From the NCBI GenBank assembly GCA_030747125.1, contig JASLLI010000001.1, positions 1 through 64,000 on the forward strand: a stretch of 64,000 bases of DNA. The letters run 5' to 3'. A program made the position numbers and the translations under genes. Source of the stretch: Fidelibacterota bacterium (GTDB lineage Bacteria > Fidelibacterota > Marinisomatia > SCGC-AAA003-L08 > D37C17). The notes below the pieces were generated by a model, which saw only the letters and a program-made list of their open reading frames with translations, was not told the DNA's origin and ran no database searches. Position 1 is the stretch's first letter, and every line of letters starts with the position of its first letter. Below, in pieces: positions 27,411-37,898 of this stretch.

Positions 27411-28820
27411 ATGAAATTCACCTTATTACTTGGAATACTGTGTTCTGTTTCCTGGGCTGGATCCGACAATTTGGGACAGGACTTACCATTGTTCAGTATC
27501 CTACCATTTATTGGCATATTGCTGTCTATTGCCATTATTCCGTTAATAGCGCCTACTTTTTGGCACAGAAATTTTGGAAAAGTCTCTGCATTCTGGGCAA
27601 TCTCATTTCTGTTGCCATTTTTATTTGTATATGGAATTCATGAAACTTCATATCAATTTCTCCACGTACTACTATTGGAGTATCTACCCTTTATAATTCT
27701 GCTGTTTTCACTATTTACCATCTCTGGCGGAATTCGGTTAAAAGGATCACTCATTGGCACACCATATGTAAACACTGGCTTAATTTTAATAGGCACACTT
27801 CTTGCTTCGTGGATGGGGACTACCGGAGCTGCTATGCTGCTCATCAGACCTGTGTTAAGAGCAAATAAAGGAAGAAAACATAAAATTCACACAATAGTAT
27901 TTTTTATCTTCCTGGTGGCAAATATTGGCGGCTCTCTAACACCCCTGGGTGATCCGCCATTATTTTTAGGGTTTTTGAACGGGGTTGACTTTTTCTGGAC
28001 AACTACTACAATGCTTATGCCCATGTTGTTGGTTTCAGCAATCTTACTCTTAATGTACTTTTTAATAGACAGTTATTATTATAAAAAGGATAATGATAAT
28101 CTAAAGGAATCCTCAGGAGATGAAAAAATAGGTCTTGATGGATCTTTCAATTTTATTCTCATAGCAGGTGTTATTGGAGCCGTCCTAATGAGTGGATTTT
28201 GGAAACCTCAAATTGAGATTCCTGCTCTATTGGGCATTCATTTAGAAATTCAAAATATTTGTCGTGATTTAATATTGCTCATCCTTGCAGGCATCAGTTG
28301 GGAATTTACCCAAATGGATATAAGAAAACTAAACGGTTATACCTGGTTTCCTATTCTTGAAGTTGCTAAATTATTTGCAGGAATTTTTATCACTATAATT
28401 CCGGCTATTGCAATCTTGAGAGCCGGAGAAAACGGTGCTTTAAGCGGAATTATTCAATTGGTAACCAATTCGGACGGTTCTCCGGTAAATGCCATGTATT
28501 TCTGGCTCACCGGTTCTCTGTCAAGTTTTTTGGATAATGCGCCCACCTATCTTGTCTTTTTTAATCTTGCAGGAGCATCCTCAGGTGATATGTCTATGGC
28601 AGCCTATCTAATGGAGGTTATACCTTCAACTTTATTAGCAATTTCAATGGGGGCCGTTTTTATGGGCGCCATGACCTATATTGGCAATGCTCCAAATTTT
28701 ATGGTGAAGTCAATTGCAGAAGAAAATAATATTTCCATGCCCAGCTTTTTCGGTTTTTTAGGTTGGTCAATACTGCTGCTTATACCAGTGTTTATCCTCG
28801 TTAGTATTTTGTTTATATAA
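27411..28820 (+). CDS. NhaD-type Na+/H+ antiporter (ion transporter superfamily)
   Basis: A 469-residue integral membrane protein with about 12 helices and a short, signal-like N-terminus (ILCSVSWAG). The repeated half-sites of the IT superfamily are visible: GTTGAAMLLIRP followed by NIGGSLTPLGDPPLF in the first half, and SLSSFLDNAPTYLVFFNLAG in the second. This matches NhaD and related sodium:proton antiporters. It stands just after the nqr-apbE-nqrM block, where an antiporter would balance the Na+ pumped by Na+-NQR. The exact ion is inferred. Confidence 0.85.
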   Translation: MKFTLLLGILCSVSWAGSDNLGQDLPLFSILPFIGILLSIAIIPLIAPTFWHRNFGKVSAFWAISFLLPFLFVYGIHETSYQFLHVLLLEYLPFIILLFSLFTISGGIRLKGSLIGTPYVNTGLILIGTLLASWMGTTGAAMLLIRPVLRANKGRKHKIHTIVFFIFLVANIGGSLTPLGDPPLFLGFLNGVDFFWTTTTMLMPMLLVSAILLLMYFLIDSYYYKKDNDNLKESSGDEKIGLDGSFNFILIAGVIGAVLMSGFWKPQIEIPALLGIHLEIQNICRDLILLILAGISWEFTQMDIRKLNGYTWFPILEVAKLFAGIFITIIPAIAILRAGENGALSGIIQLVTNSDGSPVNAMYFWLTGSLSSFLDNAPTYLVFFNLAGASSGDMSMAAYLMEVIPSTLLAISMGAVFMGAMTYIGNAPNFMVKSIAEENNISMPSFFGFLGWSILLLIPVFILVSILFI

Positions 28821-28832
28821 AAAGCTAAAATC

Positions 28833-29285
28833 ATGTTTAAGAAAATAATATGCGCTACTGATTTGAGTAATTTAGACCCAAATTCCATTGTGAAAGCCGT
28901 TCAATTAGCTAGTCAATTTGACGCTACTTTAATTCTACTGAAAGTTTTTGAAGAATTTATGAACAAAGATGAGATGGAAATGCTGCGAATAAAGGTAGAC
29001 TCTGTCCAGACAGTATATGAAGAGAAGGCTTTGAAAGCAAAATCAAAAATGAAAGCGATTATTGATCAATGTTCTCAGGATAATCTTCAAACTAAATATC
29101 CAATAAAAGAAGGGAAAGCAAGTAAAGTCATTTTTCAGGAAGCAGCGAAGGAAAAAGCAGATATGATTGTACTTGGAGCCAGTCATAAAGCAAACAGTCT
29201 GTCTAAATTAATTTTAGGTACCACTGCATCATAAGTGATCGAACATGCAGAAATTCCTGTATTAGTGGTACCCATAAAAGAGTAA
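28833..29285 (+). pseudogene. Universal stress protein gene interrupted by an in-frame TAA
   Basis: The frame encodes a UspA-type protein from ATG 28833: FKKIICATDLSN, then an alpha/beta nucleotide-binding fold with IVLGASHKANSLSKLILGTTAS. It stops at TAA 29232-29234 after 133 residues. The same frame continues at once with VIEHAEIPVLVVPIKE and a second TAA at 29283-29285, exactly the family's last helix and beta-5 strand (S-x-x-V-x-x-H-A-x-x-P-V-L-V-V). One codon has thus become a stop, with no frameshift. The product is either a truncated Usp without its final strand, a readthrough protein, or the result of a sequencing error. It follows the antiporter gene by 12 bases. Confidence 0.85.
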
Positions 29286-29345
29286 TATTCCTTCAGCAGT
29301 GAATTGTATCTCATAAAAGTATATCCGTAAATTTATAACTATACC

Positions 29346-30368
29346 ATGACTCAAATTTCATCACATACCTGGGACGAATTATCCCAACTAATCGATGACA
29401 GCAATATAATTCTCCTATCTACCCATATCAATGCAGATGGGGATGGCTTAGGATCTGAAATTGCTTTTTACTATTATCTGAAAGAATTAGGTAAGGATTG
29501 CCGCATTATCAATGCAACCGGATTGCCATATAATTATGCAGGAATAGACCCTGACAAAGTAGTTGAGCTATACTCTGACAGCTGTGATAATTGGTTAGAC
29601 TCTGTTGATCTCACCATTGTTTTTGATATCGGTGACCATCGCAGAACCGGTCCCATAGGAGAAAAAGTTTATACTACCAGTACTGTTGTTTCTATTGATC
29701 ATCATCCTCCACGGGATAATCATCCATTTACCTTAAATATAGTAGACTTAAATGCCCCGGCAACTGGATATATGATTTGGAAATATTTCCAACATATTGG
29801 AATGACAGATAAAAATCTGGAGTTAAAAATAGCTAACGGATTATATGTCAGTTTAGTCACAGATACAGGATCATTTAAATATCAATCCACTACTTCTGAT
29901 ACTCATTTGATGGCAGCGTACTTACTAGACTGTGGTGTAGATGGATATGCTTTACAAAGGGAGATATATGAACAAAGAAGAATTCCGCAAATAAAAATGT
30001 TAGGTGATGTAATTCGCCATTTGAAGTATTCAAAAAGCGGGAAAATAGTCTGGGTCATAATTACTCAGGAAATGAAAGATGCAAATGAAGCCGAAGATGG
30101 AGATGTAGATGGGTTTACCGAATTTGTTCGTGCCATTGAATCTGTAGAAGTGGCATTTATGATTCAGGAATTACAAAACAGAACCTACAGAATTAATTTT
30201 AGATCAAGCGGAAATGTGATTATCAATGATATTGCCCAGTCCTTTGGCGGCGGTGGGCATAAGTTTGCAGCAGGTGCCAGGATATCTGATTTATCCCAAG
30301 ATGAAATTGAAACTAAAATATTACATCAATTAAGTGAAAAAATTCCCGGAGAAGTAAATGGCAATTAA
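29346..30368 (+). CDS. nrnA: DHH/DHHA1 phosphoesterase, NrnA-like oligoribonuclease/pAp phosphatase
   Basis: The 340-residue protein shows the DHH metal motifs in order: [22 protein letters not shown] and [11 protein letters not shown], and the C-terminal DHHA1 motif [11 protein letters not shown]. This pattern fits NrnA-type enzymes, which degrade short RNA oligomers and dephosphorylate 3'-phosphoadenosine 5'-phosphate; some relatives hydrolyse cyclic dinucleotides. It begins a tight cluster with dcd, ispH, pdxS, pdxT and dxs, overlapping dcd by 11 bases. Confidence 0.88.
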   Translation: MTQISSHTWDELSQLIDDSNIILLSTHINADGDGLGSEIAFYYYLKELGKDCRIINATGLPYNYAGIDPDKVVELYSDSCDNWLDSVDLTIVFDIGDHRRTGPIGEKVYTTSTVVSIDHHPPRDNHPFTLNIVDLNAPATGYMIWKYFQHIGMTDKNLELKIANGLYVSLVTDTGSFKYQSTTSDTHLMAAYLLDCGVDGYALQREIYEQRRIPQIKMLGDVIRHLKYSKSGKIVWVIITQEMKDANEAEDGDVDGFTEFVRAIESVEVAFMIQELQNRTYRINFRSSGNVIINDIAQSFGGGGHKFAAGARISDLSQDEIETKILHQLSEKIPGEVNGN

Positions 30369-30927
30369 ATGCGACGCATGGATAGAACAAACTGCTTTAC
30401 AGGATGGTATGATAGAACCTTTCGTGCCTGAACAAGTGAGAGATGGTAAAATTTCTTATGGTCTATCTTCTTTCGGCTATGATATTCGTGTATCTGATGA
30501 ATACAAAATTTTTACCAATGTGAATAACAGTATTGTTGACCCGAAAAATTTCGATTCTGAATCATTCATTGACTTTAAAGGTGATGTTTGTATTGTGCCA
30601 CCCAATAGTTTTGCTCTGGCGCGCTCTGTGGAATATTTTCGAATTCCCAGGGATGTACTTACAATTTGTGTTGGAAAATCAACTTATGCACGCTGCGGAA
30701 TCATTGTCAATGTTACTCCATTTGAGCCGGAATGGGAAGGGTTTGTTACGCTTGAAATTTCTAATACGACGCCTCTACCTGCTAAGATTTACTCCAATGA
30801 AGGACTTTGCCAGGTCTTGTTCTTTCAGTCTGATGAACCATGTCGCACTTCATATAAGGACAAATCAGGTAAATACCAGCAGCAGACCGGTATTACACTA
30901 CCCAGAATGAAGGAAATGGCAGATTGA
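30358..30927 (+). CDS. dcd: dCTP deaminase
   Basis: Converts dCTP to dUTP for thymidylate synthesis. The 189-residue trimeric-dUTPase-fold protein contains [42 protein letters not shown] with the catalytic Glu, and a C-terminal QQTGITLPR lid. The ATG lies inside the end of the nrnA-like gene, and the stop overlaps the ispH TTG (TTGA). No bifunctional dUTPase features are evident. Confidence 0.93.
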   Translation: MAIKCDAWIEQTALQDGMIEPFVPEQVRDGKISYGLSSFGYDIRVSDEYKIFTNVNNSIVDPKNFDSESFIDFKGDVCIVPPNSFALARSVEYFRIPRDVLTICVGKSTYARCGIIVNVTPFEPEWEGFVTLEISNTTPLPAKIYSNEGLCQVLFFQSDEPCRTSYKDKSGKYQQQTGITLPRMKEMAD

Positions 30928-31802
30928 AATTAACCATTGCTAAAGATGCCGGGTATTGCTTTGGAGTAAGAGACGCTGTGAATATGGCTTATGATGCTGC
31001 AGAAAAATATGGTAATGTGCATATGCTGGGCTCAATCGTCCATAATGAGAAGGTAGTAAATGATCTTGAAAATGCAGGTGCAAAAATTGTCAGATCTCTT
31101 TCAGATGTACCTGAAGGCAGCCCTATTCTTTTCAGAGCACATGGCACTGTAAATTCCCTTTGGGAAGAAGCAAAAGCTAAAAAGATGAATATTGTAGATG
31201 CTACCTGTCCCTTGGTAACTGAAATACATGAAGAAGTAATAAAATTAGCCGAAGACGGAAGGCAGATTATCGTCATTGGTGATCATGGACACGATGAAGT
31301 TATTGCCATAGCCGACCAGGTTGATAATTCAATTGTAGTTGCTACACCTGAGGAAGCACATCAACTGAAAAAATATAAACGAGCAGGTTTGGTAAGTCAG
31401 TCCACACAGGCAATTGAGAATGTGCAGGAGATTATTAATATCATCATGACAAAAGTTTTTGATTTACATTTTGTTAACACAATCTGTTATCCCACAAAAA
31501 GGAATCATGAACAAATCAAGGAGATGGCAGTTGAGAATGATATCATGGTGATAATAGGTTCATTCACCAGTGCTAATTCAAAGCGCTTGACGCAGCTTGC
31601 ATCAGATAGAAACCCATGTTCTTATCAGGTTACTGGTGCTTCTGATTTAAAACCTGAATGGTTTGAGAAAAAAGAAAAAATCGGGATTTCAGCTGGTGCG
31701 TCAACTCCTGACTATCTCATTACCGAAGTCAAAGAAGGAATAGAGCAAATTTATAAGGAAAAGTTATGGCAAAAGGAACATTCGAAGTTAAAGTTGGCTT
31801 AG
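30924..31802 (+). CDS. ispH: 4-hydroxy-3-methylbut-2-enyl diphosphate reductase
   Basis: The last enzyme of the MEP isoprenoid pathway, making IPP and DMAPP. The 292-residue protein has all three [4Fe-4S] ligands: Cys12 in GYCFGV, Cys95 in DATCPLV and Cys188 in [10 protein letters not shown]. The HGHDEV and [10 protein letters not shown] substrate motifs are also present. It starts at TTG. Its 3' end overlaps pdxS by 37 bases in another frame, unusually long for this window. Confidence 0.95.
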   Translation: MKLTIAKDAGYCFGVRDAVNMAYDAAEKYGNVHMLGSIVHNEKVVNDLENAGAKIVRSLSDVPEGSPILFRAHGTVNSLWEEAKAKKMNIVDATCPLVTEIHEEVIKLAEDGRQIIVIGDHGHDEVIAIADQVDNSIVVATPEEAHQLKKYKRAGLVSQSTQAIENVQEIINIIMTKVFDLHFVNTICYPTKRNHEQIKEMAVENDIMVIIGSFTSANSKRLTQLASDRNPCSYQVTGASDLKPEWFEKKEKIGISAGASTPDYLITEVKEGIEQIYKEKLWQKEHSKLKLA

Positions 31803-32647
31803 CAGAAATGCTTAAGGGCGGAGTAATCATGGATGTGACCACTCCCGAACAGGCAAAAATTGCAGAAGATGCAGGGGCTGCTGCGGTAATGGCATTAGAG
31901 AGAATTCCTGCTGATATTCGCAAAGATGGGGGAATCTCACGCATGTCAGACCCCATAATGATAAAAGGTATTCAGCAGTCTGTAACGATACCAGTAATGG
32001 CTAAATGCCGTATAGGTCATTTTGCTGAAGCTCAGATACTTGAATCTCTTGAAGTTGATTTTATTGATGAATCAGAAGTTCTCACACCTGCAGATGATAA
32101 TAATCATATATATAAAAATGACTTTAAAGTACCATTTGTATGTGGGGCGCGGAATTTAGGAGAAGCTTTAAGGCGAATCGGCGAGGGAGCAGCTATGATC
32201 CGAACAAAAGGTGAGGCTGGTTCCGGAAATATCGTGGAAGCCGTCCGTCACATGCGCACCATCATGAATGATATACAATGGCTTACTACTTTAAATCACG
32301 ATCAACTCATGTCTGCTGCACGAGATCTGCAGGCACCATTTGCATTGGTAGAACAAGTTGCTAAAATTAAAAAACTCCCTGTTCCAAATTTTAGTGCGGG
32401 TGGAATAGCTACACCTGCCGATGCGTCATTAGTTATGCAGTTAGGCGCTGAAGCTGTTTTTGTAGGGTCTGGTATTTTTAAGTCTGAAGATCCTGCATCC
32501 CGTGCTACTGCAATCGTTGAAGCGGTTACTTACTATAAAGACCCTGCAAAATTGGCAAAAGTTTCAGAAGGATTGAAATCCGCAATGAAAGGAATTGATA
32601 TGTCTGAGATTCCTGAAAATCAACTCATGCAGGAAAGAGGTTGGTAA
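31766..32647 (+). CDS. pdxS: Pyridoxal 5'-phosphate synthase lyase subunit
   Basis: Builds PLP from ribose 5-phosphate, glyceraldehyde 3-phosphate and ammonia (DXP-independent route). The 293-residue TIM barrel starts with the canonical [19 protein letters not shown], so the long overlap with ispH is genuine. Catalytic lysines are in VMAKCRIGH and [10 protein letters not shown], and the phosphate site is the C-terminal [12 protein letters not shown]. It is paired with pdxT, overlapping it by seven bases. Confidence 0.96.
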   Translation: MAKGTFEVKVGLAEMLKGGVIMDVTTPEQAKIAEDAGAAAVMALERIPADIRKDGGISRMSDPIMIKGIQQSVTIPVMAKCRIGHFAEAQILESLEVDFIDESEVLTPADDNNHIYKNDFKVPFVCGARNLGEALRRIGEGAAMIRTKGEAGSGNIVEAVRHMRTIMNDIQWLTTLNHDQLMSAARDLQAPFALVEQVAKIKKLPVPNFSAGGIATPADASLVMQLGAEAVFVGSGIFKSEDPASRATAIVEAVTYYKDPAKLAKVSEGLKSAMKGIDMSEIPENQLMQERGW

Positions 32648-33213
32648 GACCTGTCGGTATATTAGCTCTTCAGGGGAATTTTTCCCAGCATGCAGCCATG
32701 CTGCTACATCTGGGATATGCTCCAATAATGGTACGCTACCCAAAGGATTTAGAAGCATGCAGAGCACTTATTATCCCCGGCGGAGAGTCTACCACTATGT
32801 CAAAGCAAATTGACAGAAATGGATTGCGTGCACCTATAAAGGATTTTGGTAAAAAGAACCCTATTATGGGCACCTGCGCCGGTATGATATTACTTTCTAA
32901 CTCCAAAAATGGAAAGAATATGGATCCGTTAAACATTATGGATTTCACAGTTGATCGAAATGCGTGGGGAAGACAGGTATATTCTTTTACAGATACGCTA
33001 AAACTTCATTTTGATAAGAGAAAGCAATTTAAAGGAACATTTATAAGAGCACCGAAAATAAACCAAATTGGAAAACAAATTAAGGTGCTGGCAGAATATA
33101 ATGGCGAGCCTGTCATGTTGAAAAATTCAAAGCACCTTGTTTGCTCATTCCATCCTGAAATTGGGAAGGATACACGAATCCATCAATTTTTTTTAAAAAA
33201 CCTGCATGACTGA
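32641..33213 (+). CDS. pdxT: Pyridoxal 5'-phosphate synthase glutaminase subunit
   Basis: A class I glutamine amidotransferase that supplies ammonia to PdxS, 190 residues. The catalytic triad is Cys79 (GTCAGM), His171 and Glu173 (SFHPEIG). [10 protein letters not shown] at the N-terminus and IIPGGEST (oxyanion loop) are diagnostic. The TTG start overlaps the pdxS stop, and the end overlaps dxs by eight bases. Confidence 0.95.
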   Translation: MVRPVGILALQGNFSQHAAMLLHLGYAPIMVRYPKDLEACRALIIPGGESTTMSKQIDRNGLRAPIKDFGKKNPIMGTCAGMILLSNSKNGKNMDPLNIMDFTVDRNAWGRQVYSFTDTLKLHFDKRKQFKGTFIRAPKINQIGKQIKVLAEYNGEPVMLKNSKHLVCSFHPEIGKDTRIHQFFLKNLHD

Positions 33214-35080
33214 TTTTCCCATATTATCAAAAATTGACTCACCAACGGATATCAAAAGTTTGAACCGCAAGAGTTTAAAAAAATTATCTGTAGAAATTTC
33301 AAAATATATTCAGCAGGTAGTCGAGGAAGTAGGGGGCCATTATTCATCGCCCTTGGGTGTAGTTGACCTGACTTTGGCTCTTCATTCTATTTATAATTCT
33401 CCAAAAGATAAAATGATTTGGGATGTAGGTCATCAGGCTTATGCACATAAAATAATTACCGGCAGACGGGATGAGTTTAAAAATATGCGTACCAAAAATG
33501 GGATCAGCGGATTTTTGAAACGAGAAGAAAGTCCTCATGATATTTTTGGAGCTGGTCATGCAAGTACCTCAATCTCAGCTGCATTAGGATTCGCCCATGC
33601 AAGAGATATAAAAAAGACTAAGGATCAAATAATTGCTATAATCGGTGATGGGGCAATGACGGGAGGACTTGCCTATGAAGGAATTAATAATCTTGGATAT
33701 CACCGCACTCAGTTAACCATTGTTCTCAATGATAATTCTCATTCCATTTCGAAATCTGTAGGAGCGCTGTCTCATTATTTGACACGGGTAGTGACAAATC
33801 CCACATATAATAAAATGCGGAATGATATCTGGGATATCTCTGGAAAGCTTCCTCTTTCTGATCACATTAGAAAGATTATGAGAAAAACCGAAGAAGGAAT
33901 TAAGGGATATCTCACTCCCGGTGCATTGTTTGAAGAATTAGGCTTGAGATATATTGGCCCTGTAAACGGGCATGATTTAGATGAGTTAATCAGGGTATTC
34001 ACCGCAGTGAAAGAAATGAAAACTCCTGTTTTAGTGCATGTGAATACCCATAAAGGAAAAGGGAGTTATCTTGCGGAAAAAGATGCCATTAAATATTACA
34101 GCATGGGAGGGAAGACACCTTCCAAAAATGGTTCCACTGCCCCGGATTATTCCCATGTATTTGGTACTTCCCTTGCCCAACTTGCAGAAAAGGATGAAAA
34201 AATCTTCTGTATAACCGCCGCCATGGAAATAGGCACAGGTATGTCGCCCTTTACCCAGAAATTTCCTGAACGCTTTATAGATGTGGGCATCGCAGAAGAA
34301 CATGCCGTTACCTACTCTGCAGGCTTAGCTGCTGAAGGATTAAAACCTATTGTGCCTATCTATTCAACTTTTATGCAGAGAGCATACGACCATATTTTTC
34401 ATGACGCTTTGCTTCAAAAGCTTCCTGTGGTATATTGCATGGACAGAGCAGGGGTGGTAGGCCCCGATGGCCCAACCCATCACGGCGTTTTTGATATAGC
34501 TTTTATGCGCAGCCTGCCTGGTATGATTGTTACTGCACCAAAAGATGGTAATGAGTTGAGAAACTTATTAGCTACCGGACTGCATTCAAAACAAAACTTC
34601 TCCATTCGTTATCCTAAAGACAGCAGTATAATATTTGAGGAAAATAAGAAGGCAGAAATTCTGGAAATAGGTTCCTGGGAAAGACTTACTAAAGGAGAAA
34701 ATACGGCAATTCTTGCAGTTGGCTCTATGGTGGGAATGATAATGGGGTCAATTGATATCATTGAACATAATCTCGGATATTTACCTACGGTGGTAAATTG
34801 CCGTTTTATTAAACCAGTTGATGAAAAGATTTTATCTCAAATATGTAGCTCCCACCCCCGACTGCTTACCATTGAAGAAGGAAGTCTAAATGGAGGGTTT
34901 GGTTCTGCTGTCAGTGATTTTTTACATGATAATGGCTATTCAAATGCTTTGAGTAGAATGGGTATTGGAGATGCATTTGTAGATCATGGAACCCGAGCCG
35001 AATTACTGGCAGGATTAAATTTGACTCCAGAGGGTGTCACTGCAACCTTACAAAACAAGGAAAAGATATATGCAGGATAA
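33206..35080 (+). CDS. dxs: 1-deoxy-D-xylulose-5-phosphate synthase
   Basis: The first MEP-pathway enzyme, condensing pyruvate and glyceraldehyde 3-phosphate with thiamine diphosphate, 624 residues. The ThDP motif [16 protein letters not shown] is near residue 148, the transketolase glutamate is in [15 protein letters not shown], and the Pyr-domain [15 protein letters not shown] is present. It shares the operon with ispH. The PLP made here does not need DXP, so proximity to pdxST is coincidental chemistry. It overlaps the mutase gene by 11 bases. Confidence 0.95.
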   Translation: MTDFPILSKIDSPTDIKSLNRKSLKKLSVEISKYIQQVVEEVGGHYSSPLGVVDLTLALHSIYNSPKDKMIWDVGHQAYAHKIITGRRDEFKNMRTKNGISGFLKREESPHDIFGAGHASTSISAALGFAHARDIKKTKDQIIAIIGDGAMTGGLAYEGINNLGYHRTQLTIVLNDNSHSISKSVGALSHYLTRVVTNPTYNKMRNDIWDISGKLPLSDHIRKIMRKTEEGIKGYLTPGALFEELGLRYIGPVNGHDLDELIRVFTAVKEMKTPVLVHVNTHKGKGSYLAEKDAIKYYSMGGKTPSKNGSTAPDYSHVFGTSLAQLAEKDEKIFCITAAMEIGTGMSPFTQKFPERFIDVGIAEEHAVTYSAGLAAEGLKPIVPIYSTFMQRAYDHIFHDALLQKLPVVYCMDRAGVVGPDGPTHHGVFDIAFMRSLPGMIVTAPKDGNELRNLLATGLHSKQNFSIRYPKDSSIIFEENKKAEILEIGSWERLTKGENTAILAVGSMVGMIMGSIDIIEHNLGYLPTVVNCRFIKPVDEKILSQICSSHPRLLTIEEGSLNGGFGSAVSDFLHDNGYSNALSRMGIGDAFVDHGTRAELLAGLNLTPEGVTATLQNKEKIYAG

Positions 35081-36719
35081 ATTTTCCAAAGCGCAAGAAA
35101 AATGGGTAAAGGATGCTGAAAATTCAAAATCTCGTGATTATAGTTATAAGTCTGCATCGGGTGAAGAAGTAGATTTGCTATATTATCCTGATTCTGATGA
35201 ACATAACTATTCAGAACAACTAAACTTCCCCGGCCAATACCCATATACCCGTGGGATTCATCCTAACTTATATCGTGGTAAACTCTGGACCATGAGGCAG
35301 TTTGCAGGATTTGGAACCCCTTTTGAAACCAATCAACGCTTTCAATATCTTTTGAGTCAGGGCCAGACTGGATTGTCTGTTGCCTTTGATATGCCAACCC
35401 TGATGGGATATGATGCAGACCACCCCTTGGCTGATGGTGAGGTAGGTGTCTGCGGTGTTGCAGTCTCCTCTCTTCGTGATATGGAAGTTCTTTTTAACGG
35501 GATTGATCTTTCTAAAATTTCAGTGTCCATGACTATTAATGGTCCGGCGGTGATTATATTTGCCTTCTATGTGGCAGTGGCTCAAAAACAGGGATTGGAT
35601 ATTTCTCAATTAAATGGGACCCTGCAAAATGATATTTTGAAGGAATTTATTGCTCAGAAAGAATGGATTTATCCTCCCAATGAATCTATGAGGATCATTA
35701 TGGATATGATTCAATTCTGCACCGACAAAATGCCAAAATATAATACCATATCTGTAAGCGGCTATCATATAAGAGAAGCTGGTTCAACTGCAGCTCAAGA
35801 GCTTGCCTTTACACTGGCAGACGGTTTCTGTTATGTTGATCATGCAATCCAAGCCGGCCTTGATGTGGATGATTTTGCACCGCGACTCTCCTTTTTCTTT
35901 AATTCACATTTAGATTTTTTTGAAGAAATTGCCAAATTCAGAGCAGCCAGAAGAATTTGGGCTCGCATTATGAAAGGAAAATATGGAGCGAAATCTGAGC
36001 GGTCATTAAAGCTCCGCTTCCATACGCAGACGGCAGGATTCAGTCTTACAGCCCAACAGCCTGAAAACAATATAAGTCGAACTGCATTTCAGGCATTAGC
36101 AGCAGTACTGGGAGGTACCCAATCCTTACATACAAACTCCATGGATGAAACGCTGGCGCTCCCATCACAAAAAGCAGCTGAAATTGCACTGAGAACCCAG
36201 CAGGTTATCGCTTTTGAAACAGGTGTTCCTAATGTGGTTGATCCCTTAGGGGGGTCATGGTATGTAGAAGAACTTACCGATAAAATGGAAGCTGAATCTA
36301 TGAAATATTTCGCAAAGATTGAGGAACTTGGTGGAGTGATTCCCGCTATAGAAATGGGATTCTTCCAGAGAGAAATCGCAGAAGCAGCTTCAGATTATCA
36401 AAGGAGAGTGGATTCTAAAAGAAGAATTGTAGTAGGTGTTAATGAATTTTCAAAAGATTCGGAGGAAATTGAAATACCCATTTTGGAAATACGCAAAGAG
36501 GTAGAAACTGAGCAAGTTCAGGCAATTCAACAATTGAAATCTGAACGAAATGACGCTGAAGTAGAAGAAAAATTAGAAGCAATTACCGCTGCAAGTAAAA
36601 CTGGTGAAAATCTTATCCCGTTAATCATAGATGCTGCCAAGGCATATGCCACATTGGGTGAATTAGTTGATTCAATGAAAGTCGTCTTTGGCGAGTGGCA
36701 GGAAACTGCAGTTATATAA
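35070..36719 (+). CDS. Cobalamin-dependent acyl-CoA mutase large subunit (isobutyryl-CoA-mutase-like signature)
   Basis: A 549-residue barrel subunit of the methylmalonyl-CoA mutase superfamily without the B12-binding domain, which must be a separate small subunit elsewhere. [38 protein letters not shown] and [13 protein letters not shown] are clear family motifs. The two residues that select the substrate carboxylate in methylmalonyl-CoA mutase (Tyr89 and Arg207, Propionibacterium numbering) align here to Phe78 and Gln196. That is the pair described for isobutyryl-CoA mutase (Phe80/Gln198 in Streptomyces IcmA, a similar stand-alone large subunit). Automatic annotation would call it methylmalonyl-CoA mutase. 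I chose ATG 35070; an upstream in-frame start lies well inside dxs. Confidence 0.85.
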   Translation: MQDKFSKAQEKWVKDAENSKSRDYSYKSASGEEVDLLYYPDSDEHNYSEQLNFPGQYPYTRGIHPNLYRGKLWTMRQFAGFGTPFETNQRFQYLLSQGQTGLSVAFDMPTLMGYDADHPLADGEVGVCGVAVSSLRDMEVLFNGIDLSKISVSMTINGPAVIIFAFYVAVAQKQGLDISQLNGTLQNDILKEFIAQKEWIYPPNESMRIIMDMIQFCTDKMPKYNTISVSGYHIREAGSTAAQELAFTLADGFCYVDHAIQAGLDVDDFAPRLSFFFNSHLDFFEEIAKFRAARRIWARIMKGKYGAKSERSLKLRFHTQTAGFSLTAQQPENNISRTAFQALAAVLGGTQSLHTNSMDETLALPSQKAAEIALRTQQVIAFETGVPNVVDPLGGSWYVEELTDKMEAESMKYFAKIEELGGVIPAIEMGFFQREIAEAASDYQRRVDSKRRIVVGVNEFSKDSEEIEIPILEIRKEVETEQVQAIQQLKSERNDAEVEEKLEAITAASKTGENLIPLIIDAAKAYATLGELVDSMKVVFGEWQETAVI

Positions 36720-36754
36720 ATTTTCTCACGATATAGAATTTCAAACAAGTAGTT

Positions 36755-37882
36755 ATGGCCTTATCTGCGGGAGTATTTAATCATAAACATCCCTTCACAA
36801 TTGGAGTAGAAGAAGAATATATGCTCTGCGATCCTGAATCCGGGGATTTAATCAACAGAGCAGATGAAATCATGGAAATGCTCCCAGATTCGTTAAAAGA
36901 CCGTTTCAGCTATGAACTTATACTTTCGGAAATTGAAATCAATACCTCTGTTAATACTTCTGTTCAGGACGCTATGAATGAAGTCTCTTCATTGAGACAA
37001 TTTACACGAGATATAGGTAAGAAGTTGGGTTTTCAAATAGGTATAAGCGGTACACATCCAACCGCTGTCTGTAAGGAGCAGAGCTTTGTTAGAAATGATT
37101 CTTATAATTGGGTGGCTGATCAGTTGAATTTCTATGCAAGGCGCAATGTCACTTTTGCATTACATATTCATATAGCTGTTCCAAATAAAGATGCAGCAAT
37201 TCACATTTCAAATGCTTTGCGTAGATGGATTGCCCCTCTGTTAGCTTTAAGTACTAATTCTCCTTACTTTGAAGGAGAATTCACCGGAATCAGGTCTTCC
37301 AGAACTTTTCAATTTGGAATCTTCCCCAGGACCAATATTCCTGTAATGTTTGATAATTTTGATAAATACCAACAGATTGTAGAAAATTATCTAAACACAA
37401 AAACCATTGAAAAACCTCGTCAGATTTGGTGGAAGCTGCGCCCTCATTTCGACTATGGTACCCTTGAATTTAGAATTAGTGATGTGCAGAGATCACTGAA
37501 AAAAGTAGAAATGTTCGTTGCTCTGGCACAGGCTTTAGTTTACCAGGCAAATAACGAGTATGAAAACGGAACTTTAAAGGAATCTTTTAATTTAGAATAT
37601 TTGAACGATGCACTTTGGAAAGCTGCCCGTTTCCCTTTTGATAAACAGCTTATTGATCCCCTCACAATTGAAATCAGTACAATGGCTGAACAAATCAAAA
37701 AAATGGCAGCATATTCAGAAAAAGCCTTGTCACATTTTAATACCACTCATGTTTTAAATGAAGTGGATAAGATATTAAAAAGTGGTACAGAAGGGGATGA
37801 GCAAAAACGAATCCATGATGAAAATGGAATGCGAGATTTAAAATTATTTTTAATGAACAATGTTGATTACACACTCAATTAA
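36755..37882 (+). CDS. Carboxylate-amine ligase, glutamate-cysteine ligase type 2 family (YbdK-like)
   Basis: A 375-residue ATP-grasp-related GCS2 protein. The segment FTIGVEEEYMLCD near the N-terminus, INTSVNTSV, FALHIHIAVPN and TLEFRISDVQRS are the family landmarks; the acidic EEE cluster binds metal-ATP. YbdK proteins have weak gamma-glutamylcysteine synthetase activity, and the physiological amine is often unknown. No glutathione synthetase is nearby. It follows the mutase by 35 bases and precedes the GAPDH-like gene by 16. Confidence 0.85.
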   Translation: MALSAGVFNHKHPFTIGVEEEYMLCDPESGDLINRADEIMEMLPDSLKDRFSYELILSEIEINTSVNTSVQDAMNEVSSLRQFTRDIGKKLGFQIGISGTHPTAVCKEQSFVRNDSYNWVADQLNFYARRNVTFALHIHIAVPNKDAAIHISNALRRWIAPLLALSTNSPYFEGEFTGIRSSRTFQFGIFPRTNIPVMFDNFDKYQQIVENYLNTKTIEKPRQIWWKLRPHFDYGTLEFRISDVQRSLKKVEMFVALAQALVYQANNEYENGTLKESFNLEYLNDALWKAARFPFDKQLIDPLTIEISTMAEQIKKMAAYSEKALSHFNTTHVLNEVDKILKSGTEGDEQKRIHDENGMRDLKLFLMNNVDYTLN

Positions 37883-37898
37883 AATGGAGAAATAAGAA

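Noticed and set aside
35070-36719. Simple methylmalonyl-CoA mutase annotation
   Set aside because: The substrate-selecting Tyr/Arg pair is Phe/Gln and the B12 domain is absent, which points to an isobutyryl-CoA mutase-type large subunit.
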